Counted from the first letter of the stretch, positions 1 through 7,809 are shown. The stretch: 15,687 nt of DNA from Candidatus Zixiibacteriota bacterium (GCA_026397495.1 JAPLUS010000108.1:1-15687); one strand, 5' to 3'. Notes: generated by a model from the letters alone, not told the origin. A program made the numbers and translations.

Positions 1-837
1 ATTATTCTCAGCAATTATGGAGGTGGACCGGTTTCGCTAAAACTGCACGAATATAAATATCACACCGGCGAACGGATTGAAATGCTTCCCGAATGTCGTC
101 AAGCAACGCCGGAACTTATCTTTTTGGGCGGAACTCTCAATGCCAATAATCTGGTTTATAATTCATCTCTGACGAAAGGAAAATATTCTGCCACTACCTC
201 TCCCCTGGAGCTCACTTATACCTATCGGAATGAAAAAGGCGCCGCTCTTTCCAAGCGGTATCGTTTCTACCCCGATCGTTATGATTATGATTTGATAGTT
301 GATATCGATAACCGCGGTAGTCTTGGCTTTGAGAGGGAATATTCCCTGGAATGGAACAATCGTCTCGACCCAACCGAACGCGATATCGCCAGTGACTATA
401 ATGCCATGTGGGCCATGGCCTATCAGGGGAAAGAAAGAATCAAATTCACCGATTATACCAATAATAAATATGATGTTGCTTTGAGCGGGAATACCGACTG
501 GATAGCGATGCGTTCAAAATATTTTGCGGCGGCGCTAATTCCCCGCTCCAAACCGGCGGTGGCGGCAAAATCTTCAGGTGTCAAAGAGAATGTGGCGATG
601 GCGGGCGGAACCATCTTGACACAAAAAGTAACCATAGGTTTGACGATTGAACTTCCCAATACCGATAAAGTAACTGATAGTTTCACGGTTTTGGCCGGCC
701 CCATTGATTATGAAAACCTCAAAAGCTACAATAACACTATGGCGGACTTAGTTGATATAGAAGACCGTGAGGTCCATGTTGGCGATGCGGGAAATTCAGC
801 CGAAAATGGAGGAGTTGAAGAAAAAACACAAGAATAA
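1..837 (+). CDS. yidC: Membrane insertase YidC, N-terminal part (5' partial; frame broken at about 760)
   Basis: YidC inserts and folds inner-membrane proteins, alone or with SecYEG. The frame is open from the first base, so the true start and first membrane helix lie upstream. Residues from NYGGGPVSLKLHEYKYH to VLAGPIDYENLKSYNN read as the periplasmic P1 domain of Gram-negative YidC; the GP-x-DYxxLKSYN stretch normally comes just before the second membrane helix. After ADLVDI (codons ending at 759) the similarity stops abruptly. The frame then reads 26 unrelated, hydrophilic residues (from EDREVHVGDAG) to a TAA at 837. Those residues are the C-terminal YidC coding sequence read in the wrong frame. 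The conserved protein resumes in frame 2 at 761, so the membrane-helix-2 segment is missing and the frame has changed. This is either a real lesion or an assembly error. The family assignment is firm; the integrity of the gene is doubtful. Confidence 0.9.
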   Translation: MILSNYGGGPVSLKLHEYKYHTGERIEMLPECRQATPELIFLGGTLNANNLVYNSSLTKGKYSATTSPLELTYTYRNEKGAALSKRYRFYPDRYDYDLIVDIDNRGSLGFEREYSLEWNNRLDPTERDIASDYNAMWAMAYQGKERIKFTDYTNNKYDVALSGNTDWIAMRSKYFAAALIPRSKPAVAAKSSGVKENVAMAGGTILTQKVTIGLTIELPNTDKVTDSFTVLAGPIDYENLKSYNNTMADLVDIEDREVHVGDAGNSAENGGVEEKTQE

Positions 838-1282
838 TCCACAGGCACTGAACAAGGAGATGATGAAATTATACAAAGAGGCCGGCATTAATCCTTTCTC
901 CGGCTGTCTGCCATACCTGCCGCAGCTCCCGCTCTTTCTTGCCCTTTATGCCGTTTTTAGCTCAACGATTGTGCTTCGTCAGGCACCCTTTATTCTCTGG
1001 TGGGATGATCTCTCTCGGGGAGCGCTATCTCTTACCGATCCATATATAACTATGGTCATACTTATGATGGCTTTAATGTTCATTCAGCAGAAAATGACTA
1101 TGACGGATCCAAAGAATAAGATGCTTATCTATATAATGCCTCTCATAATGGGTTTTGCTTTCTATAAGGCGTCCGCCGGATTAGTATTATATTGGACCTG
1201 TTTTTCCTTGTTCTCATTTGTGGAACAGCTGGTTATCAAGCCCCAGCGGTCAATAACCGGTGTACCCAACGAAATAAAATAG
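767..1282 (+). CDS. yidC: Membrane insertase YidC, C-terminal part (helices TM3-TM6)
   Basis: This is the second half of the yidC just upstream, in another frame and overlapping it by 71 bases. From GTG at 767 the protein reads RSMLAMREIQPKMEELKKK, then the cytoplasmic helical hairpin, then KEAGINPFSGCLPYLPQLPL, all classic YidC. Hydrophobic segments lie at about residues 49-66, 93-108, 119-134 and 137-155, matching TM3-TM6. The conserved codons begin at 761 (Lys-Thr), three bases after an in-frame TAG at 758, so the GTG is probably not a natural start; it codes for the Val of KTVRSM. TM2, which carries the essential groove arginine in studied YidC proteins (R366 in E. coli), is in neither fragment. 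As written, this piece could not make a working insertase. The C-terminus ends in a short basic tail. No jag/khpB gene follows before mnmE. Confidence 0.88.
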   Translation: MRSMLAMREIQPKMEELKKKHKNNPQALNKEMMKLYKEAGINPFSGCLPYLPQLPLFLALYAVFSSTIVLRQAPFILWWDDLSRGALSLTDPYITMVILMMALMFIQQKMTMTDPKNKMLIYIMPLIMGFAFYKASAGLVLYWTCFSLFSFVEQLVIKPQRSITGVPNEIK

Positions 1283-1388
1283 CAACTCACGTCCAGGCAT
1301 TACCTTCCTCTTCCGTTCTTGCGTTTCCCCGAGAAATGACTATCTTTTTCGGATGAAAATTCCGAATTAATATTAGGGAGTAATTGCC

Positions 1389-2777
1389 ATTAAATTCTCA
1401 AACACCGATACCATTGCGGCCATAATCACACCGCCCGGCGAAGGTGGCCTTGGCGCCGTCAGAATAGCCGGCCCCAAGTCGCATAAAATGGTCTTGAAAA
1501 TCTTTAGGCCGGCCCAAGCCGATTTAAAGGAATATGTCCCCTTTCATTTGTACTATGGTTATATCATTGGTATTAAGAATGAAATCATCGATGAAGTAAC
1601 TATGGTTGAGATGCCGGAGGGGCATTCCTATACGGGGCAAAAACAGGTCGAAATCTTCTGCCACGGCGGGGTTTTTGTCCTCAGACGAATTACAGAAGAG
1701 ATATTTAAATATGGCATTCGTCCGGCGGAGCCGGGGGAATTTACCCGCCGCGCTTTTCTGGCTGGACGGATTGATCTGACCAAAGCCGAGGCGGTCGCCG
1801 ATATGGTGGCATCAAAAACCGAATATGCCTACAATGCCGCCAAGAAAAATCTAATGGGCCAATTCTCGGAATATATAGATAATCTCCGGAATAAAATAAT
1901 AGAGTTGCTGGTCGAGATAGAAGCCGCCATTGATTATCCGGAGGAGGAAATAGAAACCGCGGCAGAGAATAAATTAATAGAACAATTGCAGATTGTCATT
2001 GACGCTATCGGGAGCCTGACCGATTCTTACCGTTCCGGCAAAATGATTCGGGAAGGTTTCAAAATAGCGATCGCGGGACGAACCAACGCCGGCAAATCAT
2101 CTCTCTTTAATCTACTCCTTAATCAAAACCGCGCCATTGTTGGCCCGATACCTGGAACAACCCGGGATTATTTGACCGAATGGATAGAATTAAAAGGGAT
2201 CGCTGTCTCTCTCACCGACACCGCGGGCTTAAGAGGGATGGGCGGACAGATTGAAAAGGCCGGCCAAAAGTCAGCCAAAGAGATTATGGCCGATTCCGAT
2301 CTGACTATTTGGATAGTGGATATAACAAGAAAAAATTGGGCAGACGAGATAAAAAAGGATATCAAGAATCTTGGCACCGAGCGCATTGTATTGTTATACA
2401 ATAAGATAGATAAATTTAAAAAGATAAATCTAAAAAATATTTGGCATAGCTCCGAAGTTCTAAGGCCATTATTTTTCTCTTGCATCACTAGGGCCGGTCT
2501 AAAAGATCTTAGGGCTGAACTGATAAGACAAATCTATCAAAAAATGCCAGATTTGACCGATCGGCTCGTAGTAACATCGGAAAGACATAAAAAGAAATTA
2601 GATTGCGCTCTTAACTGTTTACGGAAGACTAAGAGAAATATGCAAAAGGGGGTGTCCCCTGAATTGATTGCATTTGAGCTGCGCCTGGCGGTAGATGAAA
2701 TTGACGAAGTTACCGGACGCGTCTATAATGAGCAGATATTAGATCGAATTTTCTCTCGATTCTGCATTGGGAAGTAG
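1389..2777 (+). CDS. mnmE: tRNA uridine-5-carboxymethylaminomethyl modification GTPase MnmE (probable ATT start)
   Basis: MnmE, with MnmG, installs the 5-(carboxymethyl)aminomethyl group on wobble U34 of certain tRNAs. The first ATG, at 1488, leaves out a conserved N-terminus. Upstream in the same frame the sequence reads NTDTIAAIITPPGEGGLGAV, typical MnmE residues that form the formyl-THF-binding domain, with an in-frame stop at 1374. No ATG, GTG or TTG occurs between that stop and these residues. The best start is ATT at 1389, eight bases after AGGGAG (1375-1380), giving 462 aa, a normal family length; ATT at 1383 is an alternative. The G domain has P-loop GRTNAGKSS (about residues 230-238), switch GTTRD, DTAG and NKID. 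The C-terminus FCIGK carries the catalytic Cys. mnmG starts four bases after the stop, so the two partners are co-transcribed. The family is certain; the start is inferred. Confidence 0.95.
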   Translation: MKFSNTDTIAAIITPPGEGGLGAVRIAGPKSHKMVLKIFRPAQADLKEYVPFHLYYGYIIGIKNEIIDEVTMVEMPEGHSYTGQKQVEIFCHGGVFVLRRITEEIFKYGIRPAEPGEFTRRAFLAGRIDLTKAEAVADMVASKTEYAYNAAKKNLMGQFSEYIDNLRNKIIELLVEIEAAIDYPEEEIETAAENKLIEQLQIVIDAIGSLTDSYRSGKMIREGFKIAIAGRTNAGKSSLFNLLLNQNRAIVGPIPGTTRDYLTEWIELKGIAVSLTDTAGLRGMGGQIEKAGQKSAKEIMADSDLTIWIVDITRKNWADEIKKDIKNLGTERIVLLYNKIDKFKKINLKNIWHSSEVLRPLFFSCITRAGLKDLRAELIRQIYQKMPDLTDRLVVTSERHKKKLDCALNCLRKTKRNMQKGVSPELIAFELRLAVDEIDEVTGRVYNEQILDRIFSRFCIGK

Positions 2778-2780
2778 CAG

Positions 2781-4682
2781 TTGTTTAACGTGAAACATTT
2801 TGATTTTGATATAATTGTTATTGGTGGCGGACATGCTGGAATCGAGGCCGCTCTGGCGGCCTCACGGATGAATAAATCAGTTGGGTTGATTACAATCGAT
2901 AAGTCCAAGTTGGCTCTAATGTCCTGTAATCCGGCGATAGGCGGGCTAGGTAAATCACATATAGTCAAAGAGATAGATGCTCTTGGCGGAGTGATGGGAA
3001 TTGCTATCGATGCTACTGGCATTCAATTTCGACGGCTAAATCTCTCGCGCGGTCCGGCGGTCTGGTCAACCAGAGCTCAAGCGGATCGAATTGCCTATAA
3101 TAGATTCATCTGCGAATATATGGAAAAGGATAGAAAGGTTTCTCTTATCGAAGCTATTGCAGGGAAATTTCTCATAGAAAATGAGGATATTGTCGGCATT
3201 GAGACTGAAGATGGAGAGAAAATACTAGCCAGGGCCGTCATTGTTTGTAGCGGCACATTCCTGGCGGGGTTAATACATATTGGAGAGAAACAGTTTCCAG
3301 CCGGGCGTCGAGGTGAAAAGGCGGCTTATAAATTAAGTGATTCCTTTCGCTCCCTTGGATTCGAAGTCGGAAGACTTAAAACCGGCACCCCACCGCGCCT
3401 CGATGCGAAAACGATAGATTTCGATCGGTGCAAGATTCAACCCGGGGATATTCCCATACCCTATTTTTCTTACACTACCGTGAGAGATGGTTTTGAACAA
3501 TCCCCCTGTCATCTCACTTACACAACTGAGAAAACAAGAGAGGTTGTTTCTAGAAATTTGTATCGATCGCCTATTTTCTCTGGACAGATAAAATCTTGTG
3601 GGCCACGCTATTGTCCATCAATTGAAGATAAAATTTATCGCTTCAGAGATAAGCCTCGCCATCAGATTTTTCTTGAACCGGAGGGAAATGACACAGATGA
3701 AATCTATCCCAACGGTTTTTCCACATCCTTGCCTGAGGAGGTGCAAAAAGAGGCGATCCGGACAGTGATTGGTCTTGAACAGGTTGAGATAACAGAGCCG
3801 GGCTATGCAGTCGAGTATGATTACTGCCCCGCCTATCAGGTCAAAGCTAATTTGGAAACCAAAAGAGTAAAGGGGCTTTTCTTAGCCGGACAAATTAATG
3901 GAACTTCGGGCTATGAAGAAGCGGGAGGCCAAGGGATAATGGCCGGCATCAATGCGGTCTTGATGATGGAGAGGGAGCCACCGTTTATCCTCAATCGAGC
4001 TCAAGCCTATATTGGCGTGATGGTTGATGATTTAATAACCCATTCAACTACAGAGCCATATCGGATGTTTACGTCCAGAGCCGAATATAGATTAGAACTC
4101 AGAGAAGATAATGCCCGTGATCGTCTTTTCCCTCATTCTAAAAAATATGGGCTTGTTCCCGACGAACACCATAAGGACTTCGAAAAACTTCAACAGAATA
4201 CAGAGAATTTTATACAATTATTAAAATCGACATCGGTTCCCCTCTCCAAACTGGATGGAATTGCGGAATACTTTGGTAATCGTGAAAAAATTGTTTTGGC
4301 TGATATTTTTAAAATCCCCAGTTTGGAATTAGAGAAAATTCAGCCCTATCTGGACATCTTCATCCCCCCTATATCACCAATAGATAAGACGTTAGAACGA
4401 GCGGCTATTTTTATCAAATATGAAGGATATATTCGTAAGCAGAGACGAGAGATAGATAAATTCAAAAAAATGGAAAATAAGATAATTCCGGACTATATTT
4501 CATTTGCCGATATGGCTGGACTTCGTAATGAAGCAAAAGAGAAATTTCAACGATTAAAACCAACTTCCTTAGGACAAGCAGGTCGAATCGAGGGTATAAC
4601 AACCGGCGATCTTACCGTTCTGTCAATTTATATAAAGAAATACCAGTCTCAAAGAATTTCACCTCAAAAAACATCAAATTAA
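2781..4682 (+). CDS. mnmG: tRNA uridine-5-carboxymethylaminomethyl modification enzyme MnmG (GidA)
   Basis: This FAD-dependent partner of MnmE forms the MnmEG complex for U34 modification of tRNA in the cytoplasm. At 633 aa it is full length (family about 620-650). The N-terminal Rossmann motif IVIGGGHAGIEAALAASR binds FAD. It is followed by the family signatures CNPAIGGLGKSHIVKEIDALGG, GRRGE, FSYTT and the LFLAGQINGTSGYEEAGGQG block. The C-terminal domain ends with GRIEGITTGDLTVLSIYIKK, as usual. I chose the TTG at 2781 because GGGAAG (2769-2774) sits six bases before it; GTG at 2790 is an alternative 15 bases from that site. A near-perfect parS overlaps the first codons (2782-2797). The stop codon ends directly before the TTG of rsmG. 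Confidence 0.97.
   Translation: MFNVKHFDFDIIVIGGGHAGIEAALAASRMNKSVGLITIDKSKLALMSCNPAIGGLGKSHIVKEIDALGGVMGIAIDATGIQFRRLNLSRGPAVWSTRAQADRIAYNRFICEYMEKDRKVSLIEAIAGKFLIENEDIVGIETEDGEKILARAVIVCSGTFLAGLIHIGEKQFPAGRRGEKAAYKLSDSFRSLGFEVGRLKTGTPPRLDAKTIDFDRCKIQPGDIPIPYFSYTTVRDGFEQSPCHLTYTTEKTREVVSRNLYRSPIFSGQIKSCGPRYCPSIEDKIYRFRDKPRHQIFLEPEGNDTDEIYPNGFSTSLPEEVQKEAIRTVIGLEQVEITEPGYAVEYDYCPAYQVKANLETKRVKGLFLAGQINGTSGYEEAGGQGIMAGINAVLMMEREPPFILNRAQAYIGVMVDDLITHSTTEPYRMFTSRAEYRLELREDNARDRLFPHSKKYGLVPDEHHKDFEKLQQNTENFIQLLKSTSVPLSKLDGIAEYFGNREKIVLADIFKIPSLELEKIQPYLDIFIPPISPIDKTLERAAIFIKYEGYIRKQRREIDKFKKMENKIIPDYISFADMAGLRNEAKEKFQRLKPTSLGQAGRIEGITTGDLTVLSIYIKKYQSQRISPQKTSN
2782..2797. promoter_or_regulatory. 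parS-like ParB-binding site, one mismatch
   Basis: The sequence TGTTTAACGTGAAACA differs from the widespread parS palindrome TGTTTCACGTGAAACA at one base (C to A at position 6). It overlaps codons 1-6 of mnmG. A perfect copy lies about 2 kb downstream inside rsmG, and parAB follow. Spread half-sites near the main parS are usual in ParABS systems. Whether ParB binds this copy is inferred. Confidence 0.7.
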
Positions 4683-5312
4683 TTGAAATACAATAACATA
4701 AATATTCCGTTGCTAAGATCTCAAAATATCTTGAAAAGGTATGTCAATCACGATAAGATTATGAGCTATCTTGAAGATATTCTTATTGATAATAAACGAA
4801 TGAATCTTGTTTCACGTGAAACATCTATTGATCATTTGATTCAAATTGTCGGTGATTGTCTTGCTCCCTTTGAGCTCCTTCCCGCTCTATCAAAAACCAT
4901 ATTTGATATCGGTCCAGGGGCGGGATTGCCTTCAGTTGTCCTATTGCTCGCCTTCCCCGGTGTCAGAGGGGTGCTATTCGAAAGAAACGGCAAGAAGGCG
5001 GCCTTTCTAGAAAAGATGATTTATCGCTATCAACTCCCAGCGGAAATCAAATTGGCCGATTTTGTCTCCGTTGCTGATTCATTCCCTATCGCTTCCTTTG
5101 ACTGGGGATTTATGCGGTATGTGAAACTCAATAAGAAAATAGTTCAAAAAGTATCGCGAATTCTTACCCCAGCCGGCAGATTTATTCATTATTCTCAATT
5201 TTATTCATCGTCTGATATCATCCCCGGCAATATGAAAAAAGAGATCATCAACTACTATATTGATAATCAAGAACGAGTTCACTCTCTGACTATTTTTTCG
5301 CATCAAATCTGA
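4683..5312 (+). CDS. rsmG: 16S rRNA m7G527 methyltransferase RsmG (GidB), divergent
   Basis: RsmG uses SAM to methylate N7 of G527 in the 530 loop of 16S rRNA. At 209 aa it has the family length. The N-terminal part contains NKRMNLVSRET (compare NKxxNLTS in the family). SAM motif I is FDIGPGAGLPSVVLL (about residues 74-88), followed by acidic FER and GKKAAFLEKM, matching the family's ...KRxxFL. SFDWGFMRYVKL stands where FDxxxxRAV is usual. Several positions look eroded: the His of the KHxxDSL motif is absent (LIQIVGDCL), and the segment after LTPAGRFI lacks the usual Lys-Gly. The TTG start at 4683 abuts the mnmG stop and has no clear ribosome binding site. The position between mnmG and parA supports the assignment. 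Codons for LVSRET contain a perfect parS, a constraint on the protein sequence there. Confidence 0.85.
   Translation: MKYNNINIPLLRSQNILKRYVNHDKIMSYLEDILIDNKRMNLVSRETSIDHLIQIVGDCLAPFELLPALSKTIFDIGPGAGLPSVVLLLAFPGVRGVLFERNGKKAAFLEKMIYRYQLPAEIKLADFVSVADSFPIASFDWGFMRYVKLNKKIVQKVSRILTPAGRFIHYSQFYSSSDIIPGNMKKEIINYYIDNQERVHSLTIFSHQI
4808..4823. promoter_or_regulatory. parS: parS centromere site, perfect 16-bp palindrome
   Basis: TGTTTCACGTGAAACA is a perfect 16-bp palindrome identical to the classical bacterial chromosomal parS. ParB loads here, and CTP-dependent sliding spreads it along the DNA. The site lies within rsmG, coding for Val-Ser-Arg-Glu-Thr, about 560 bp before parA. Sites inside genes near parAB are normal for this system. 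Confidence 0.95.
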
Positions 5313-5349
5313 AAATTTCCCTTGCAAAAGACTTTAGAATATTTTAACC

Positions 5350-5379
5350 TTGAGGGGTATAACAAATTATAAACATAAT
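5350..5379 (+). promoter_or_regulatory. Possible promoter for the parA operon
   Basis: A TTGAGG (5350-5355) and a CATAAT (5374-5379) are 18 bases apart, matching the sigma70 consensus at 4 and 5 of 6 positions. If used, transcription would begin within a base or two of the parA ATG at 5387, giving a nearly leaderless mRNA. This would fit the lack of a Shine-Dalgarno sequence before that ATG. It is a weak prediction from sequence alone. Confidence 0.3.
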
Positions 5380-5386
5380 TAATGAG

Positions 5387-6151
5387 ATGACTGTAACCAA
5401 AATAATTGCCGTGGTCAATCAGAAGGGTGGCGTGGGGAAAACCACTACTGCCGTCAATCTTTCTTCCTGTCTGGCCGTGGCCGAGAGGAAAACTCTTCTT
5501 ATAGATTTTGACCCGCAGGCCAATTCCACTTCCGGGGTTGGTTTTGATAAGACAAAAATGGAATCATCGGTCTATGATGTCCTTATTGGTCGTAATGACC
5601 TGCTCGATATTATAAAACCGACCGGCTTATCTTTTTTGAATGTGGCCCCATCATCAATTGCCCTGGTCGGTGCGGAAGTCGAAATGGTGGGGATGATGTC
5701 GCGGGAGCGAATTCTGGCCGGTGCTTTAAAGCCGGTGATTGATAAGTACGATTATATCATCATTGATTGTCCGCCGTCGCTGGGGCTTCTGACCGTCAAT
5801 GCTTTGACCGCCGCCCATTCCATAATCATCCCGATTCAGTGTGAGTACTATGCGCTGGAAGGATTGGGACAGCTTCTTCATACGATCGATCTGGTTAAGC
5901 AGAATCTGAATCCCTCTCTGGAGATTGAAGGGGTTTTGCTGACTATGTATGATGGTCGCTTAAATCTATCACGCCAGGTGGCGGATGAAGCGCGCCGCTT
6001 TTTCAACGGGCGCATTTATAATACCGTTATTAATCGTAATGTTCGGTTATCGGAAGCGCCGAGTTTCGGGAAGCCGATCATATTGTATGATATACTTTCA
6101 ACCGGAGCCGAAAATTATATGGCCCTGACCAAGGAGGTGCTAAGCCGATGA
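5387..6151 (+). CDS. parA: Chromosome-partitioning ATPase ParA (Soj)
   Basis: ParA is the DNA-binding ATPase whose dimers coat the nucleoid and whose ParB-stimulated hydrolysis moves the parS-ParB complex during origin segregation. The 254-aa protein begins with the deviant Walker A motif KGGVGKTTTAVNL (residues 13-25, with the signature Lys before GGVGKT). It continues with DFDPQANSTSGVG (Walker A'), then DYIIIDCPPSLGLLTVNAL (Walker B) and the C-terminal block NVRLSEAPSFGKPI. It has no N-terminal helix-turn-helix extension, so it is the short chromosomal type. The ATG at 5387 lacks an obvious ribosome binding site. The stop overlaps the parB start by 4 bases (ATGA), indicating translational coupling. 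Together with parB and the nearby parS this is a complete ParABS system. Confidence 0.97.
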   Translation: MTVTKIIAVVNQKGGVGKTTTAVNLSSCLAVAERKTLLIDFDPQANSTSGVGFDKTKMESSVYDVLIGRNDLLDIIKPTGLSFLNVAPSSIALVGAEVEMVGMMSRERILAGALKPVIDKYDYIIIDCPPSLGLLTVNALTAAHSIIIPIQCEYYALEGLGQLLHTIDLVKQNLNPSLEIEGVLLTMYDGRLNLSRQVADEARRFFNGRIYNTVINRNVRLSEAPSFGKPIILYDILSTGAENYMALTKEVLSR

Positions 6152-6996
6152 GTGGAAAAGTTGTCCTGGGACGAGGGTTAGAAGCGTTAATACCGAGTCA
6201 CGATACCAGTACCTCCGGTACTGGAGCCTACCGTTCTATCCCGCTGAATATGATTGTTCCCAATCCCATGCAGCCGCGGCGGCAGTTTGATGAAACCAGC
6301 CTTGCGGAATTGGCCGAGTCGTTTAAGGCGCAGGGGATACTGCAACCTATTATTGTGAAGCACAAAAATAATGGATATGTGTTAATTGCGGGCGAGAGGC
6401 GGTACCGTGCGGCGCGTCTGGCGGAACTGGAAAAAATTCCCGCCATAGTTCTTGAAGAAAAAGATCCGGTTGATATGTTGCAGATGGCGCTGGTGGAAAA
6501 TCTTCAAAGAGAAGATCTCAATCCGCTGGAGGCGGCGGAGGCCTTTCGCCGCTTGATGGACGAAGCCGGTATGACCCAGAACCAGCTGGCGACACGGGTC
6601 GGCAAAAGCCGTGCGGCGGTGGCCAATACGCTTCGTCTGCTCAACCTTCCGGAGAAAGTGAAGGAATTAATACGCGCCGGAAAATTGACGGAAGGCCATG
6701 CCCGAGCCATTCTGTCGCTTGACGATGATCTCTCTCGCGTTCGTTTGGCGGAACGGATTGTCTCTGAAAATCTATCGGTGCGTTTGGCCGAGGACATGGC
6801 GCGAGGCGTGAGAAAAAGGAGATTGGTACCTAAGAGGAAATTGCCGTCACTACTTGAAATGGAAACTTACCTTAAACAGCTTCTCGGGACGGCGGTGAAA
6901 ATTTCTGCCGGTCTAAAGCGCGGCAGAATTGAAATAGAGTATTACGGCGATGATGATTTGGAAAGAATACTGGAACTTTTTCGGAAAATTCAATGA
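6148..6996 (+). CDS. parB: Chromosome-partitioning CTPase / parS-binding protein ParB (Spo0J)
   Basis: ParB binds parS, closes as a CTP-dependent clamp and stimulates ParA. The 282-aa protein starts with GRGLEALIP, typical of chromosomal ParB. It continues with NPMQPRRQF, LAESFKAQGILQPIIV and the CTP-binding GERRYRA box (residues 82-88), then ENLQREDLNPLEAAEAF. The helix-turn-helix is about residues 141-165 (MTQNQLATRVGKSRAAVANT), followed by the RAGKLTEGHARAIL segment and a C-terminal dimerisation domain that ends KRGRIEIEYYGDDDLERIL. A strong ribosome binding site, AAGGAGGTG (6131-6139), lies inside the end of parA. The stop overlaps the following M23 peptidase gene by ATGA, so the two are translationally coupled. 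Nothing looks defective. Confidence 0.97.
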   Translation: MSGKVVLGRGLEALIPSHDTSTSGTGAYRSIPLNMIVPNPMQPRRQFDETSLAELAESFKAQGILQPIIVKHKNNGYVLIAGERRYRAARLAELEKIPAIVLEEKDPVDMLQMALVENLQREDLNPLEAAEAFRRLMDEAGMTQNQLATRVGKSRAAVANTLRLLNLPEKVKELIRAGKLTEGHARAILSLDDDLSRVRLAERIVSENLSVRLAEDMARGVRKRRLVPKRKLPSLLEMETYLKQLLGTAVKISAGLKRGRIEIEYYGDDDLERILELFRKIQ

Positions 6997-7793
6997 GCAA
7001 GATAAGCCAGGTCAAATATTATAGCCTGATGATTATTCCCGATGGAGTCGGCGCCTCACGCGGTATAAAAGTAAAAGCATGGCAACTGAAAGCTATAATT
7101 GTTATCTTTGTGGCTTTGATAATAGCGCTTCTTTTCCTCTCTATTTTTTATGCCCGGATATTGACGCGAGCAACGGCGGCAGAAAAATTGATAAAGGAAA
7201 ATGAAGCGTTAAAAAAGTATAAGTATAAATTGGGATTGCTGGAAGCAAATATGAAAGAGGCACATGCGGTGGTTGATCGTATTGCCGCTCTGGCCGGTGT
7301 TGATTTCCAGATGCCGGAGCTTCCCTCCGATTCCGTCCTCTTTGCCAATATTGATAATCAATCAGCCTCTGACATTATGGGCCGATTTGATTCCACCTTT
7401 CAGGGGCGCCCGATGGGTGTGCCCTTGCGCGGTTTTATGACTCGCGGTTATTCCGATGATATATCTAATACCCATCCTGGTATAGATATTGCCGTGGCCA
7501 TTGGTACACCAGTTCTGGCGACTGCTGCCGGAAAAGTGATTTTCGCCGGCTTCGATCCAACCTACGGATTGACGGTCATAATTGAACACCCCAATTTTAT
7601 TTCTACTCTATATGGTCATAATAGTGAGCTTCTGGTCAAAAAGGGGGATGAGGTTACAGCCGGAGAGCGCCTGGCTCTTTCGGGTAACACGGGTAAATCA
7701 ACCGCACCTCATTTGCACTATGAAATCAGAGAAAATGGAAAATCTATTAACCCTTTAAAATATATTGGCGATTATGAAATACCAAACAAGTAA
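6993..7793 (+). CDS. Membrane-anchored M23 (LytM-type) peptidoglycan endopeptidase
   Basis: This is a predicted zinc metallopeptidase that cleaves peptide cross-links in peptidoglycan. The 266-aa protein has a short cytoplasmic start, one membrane helix (about residues 33-53), and a charged probable coiled-coil (about 60-100). The M23 domain is at about 145-258. All expected metal and catalytic residues are present: THPGIDIA (H161, D165), YGHN (H209) and PHLHYEI (H240, H242), so it should be active. The topology places the catalytic domain in the periplasm with a small cytoplasmic tail. The ATG overlaps the parB stop (ATGA), and the bactofilin follows at once. Pairing of an M23 peptidase with a bactofilin is known from cell-shape systems (for example H. 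pylori Csd1/CcmA). The specific target bond and any direct contact with ParB or the bactofilin are inference. Confidence 0.93.
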   Translation: MSKISQVKYYSLMIIPDGVGASRGIKVKAWQLKAIIVIFVALIIALLFLSIFYARILTRATAAEKLIKENEALKKYKYKLGLLEANMKEAHAVVDRIAALAGVDFQMPELPSDSVLFANIDNQSASDIMGRFDSTFQGRPMGVPLRGFMTRGYSDDISNTHPGIDIAVAIGTPVLATAAGKVIFAGFDPTYGLTVIIEHPNFISTLYGHNSELLVKKGDEVTAGERLALSGNTGKSTAPHLHYEIRENGKSINPLKYIGDYEIPNK

Positions 7794-7809
7794 AACTGAA
7801 GGCGGGATT

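Noticed and set aside
833..844. TAATCCACA as a DnaA box
   Set aside because: One mismatch, single, and inside yidC codons. No clustering.
1348..1366. Stem TTCGGA/TCCGAA between yidC and mnmE as a terminator
   Set aside because: The T-run lies before the stem rather than after it on the plus strand, and no T-run follows on the minus strand.
1488..1490. ATG 1488 as the start of mnmE
   Set aside because: It would drop about 33 conserved N-terminal residues that are coded intact upstream in the same frame.
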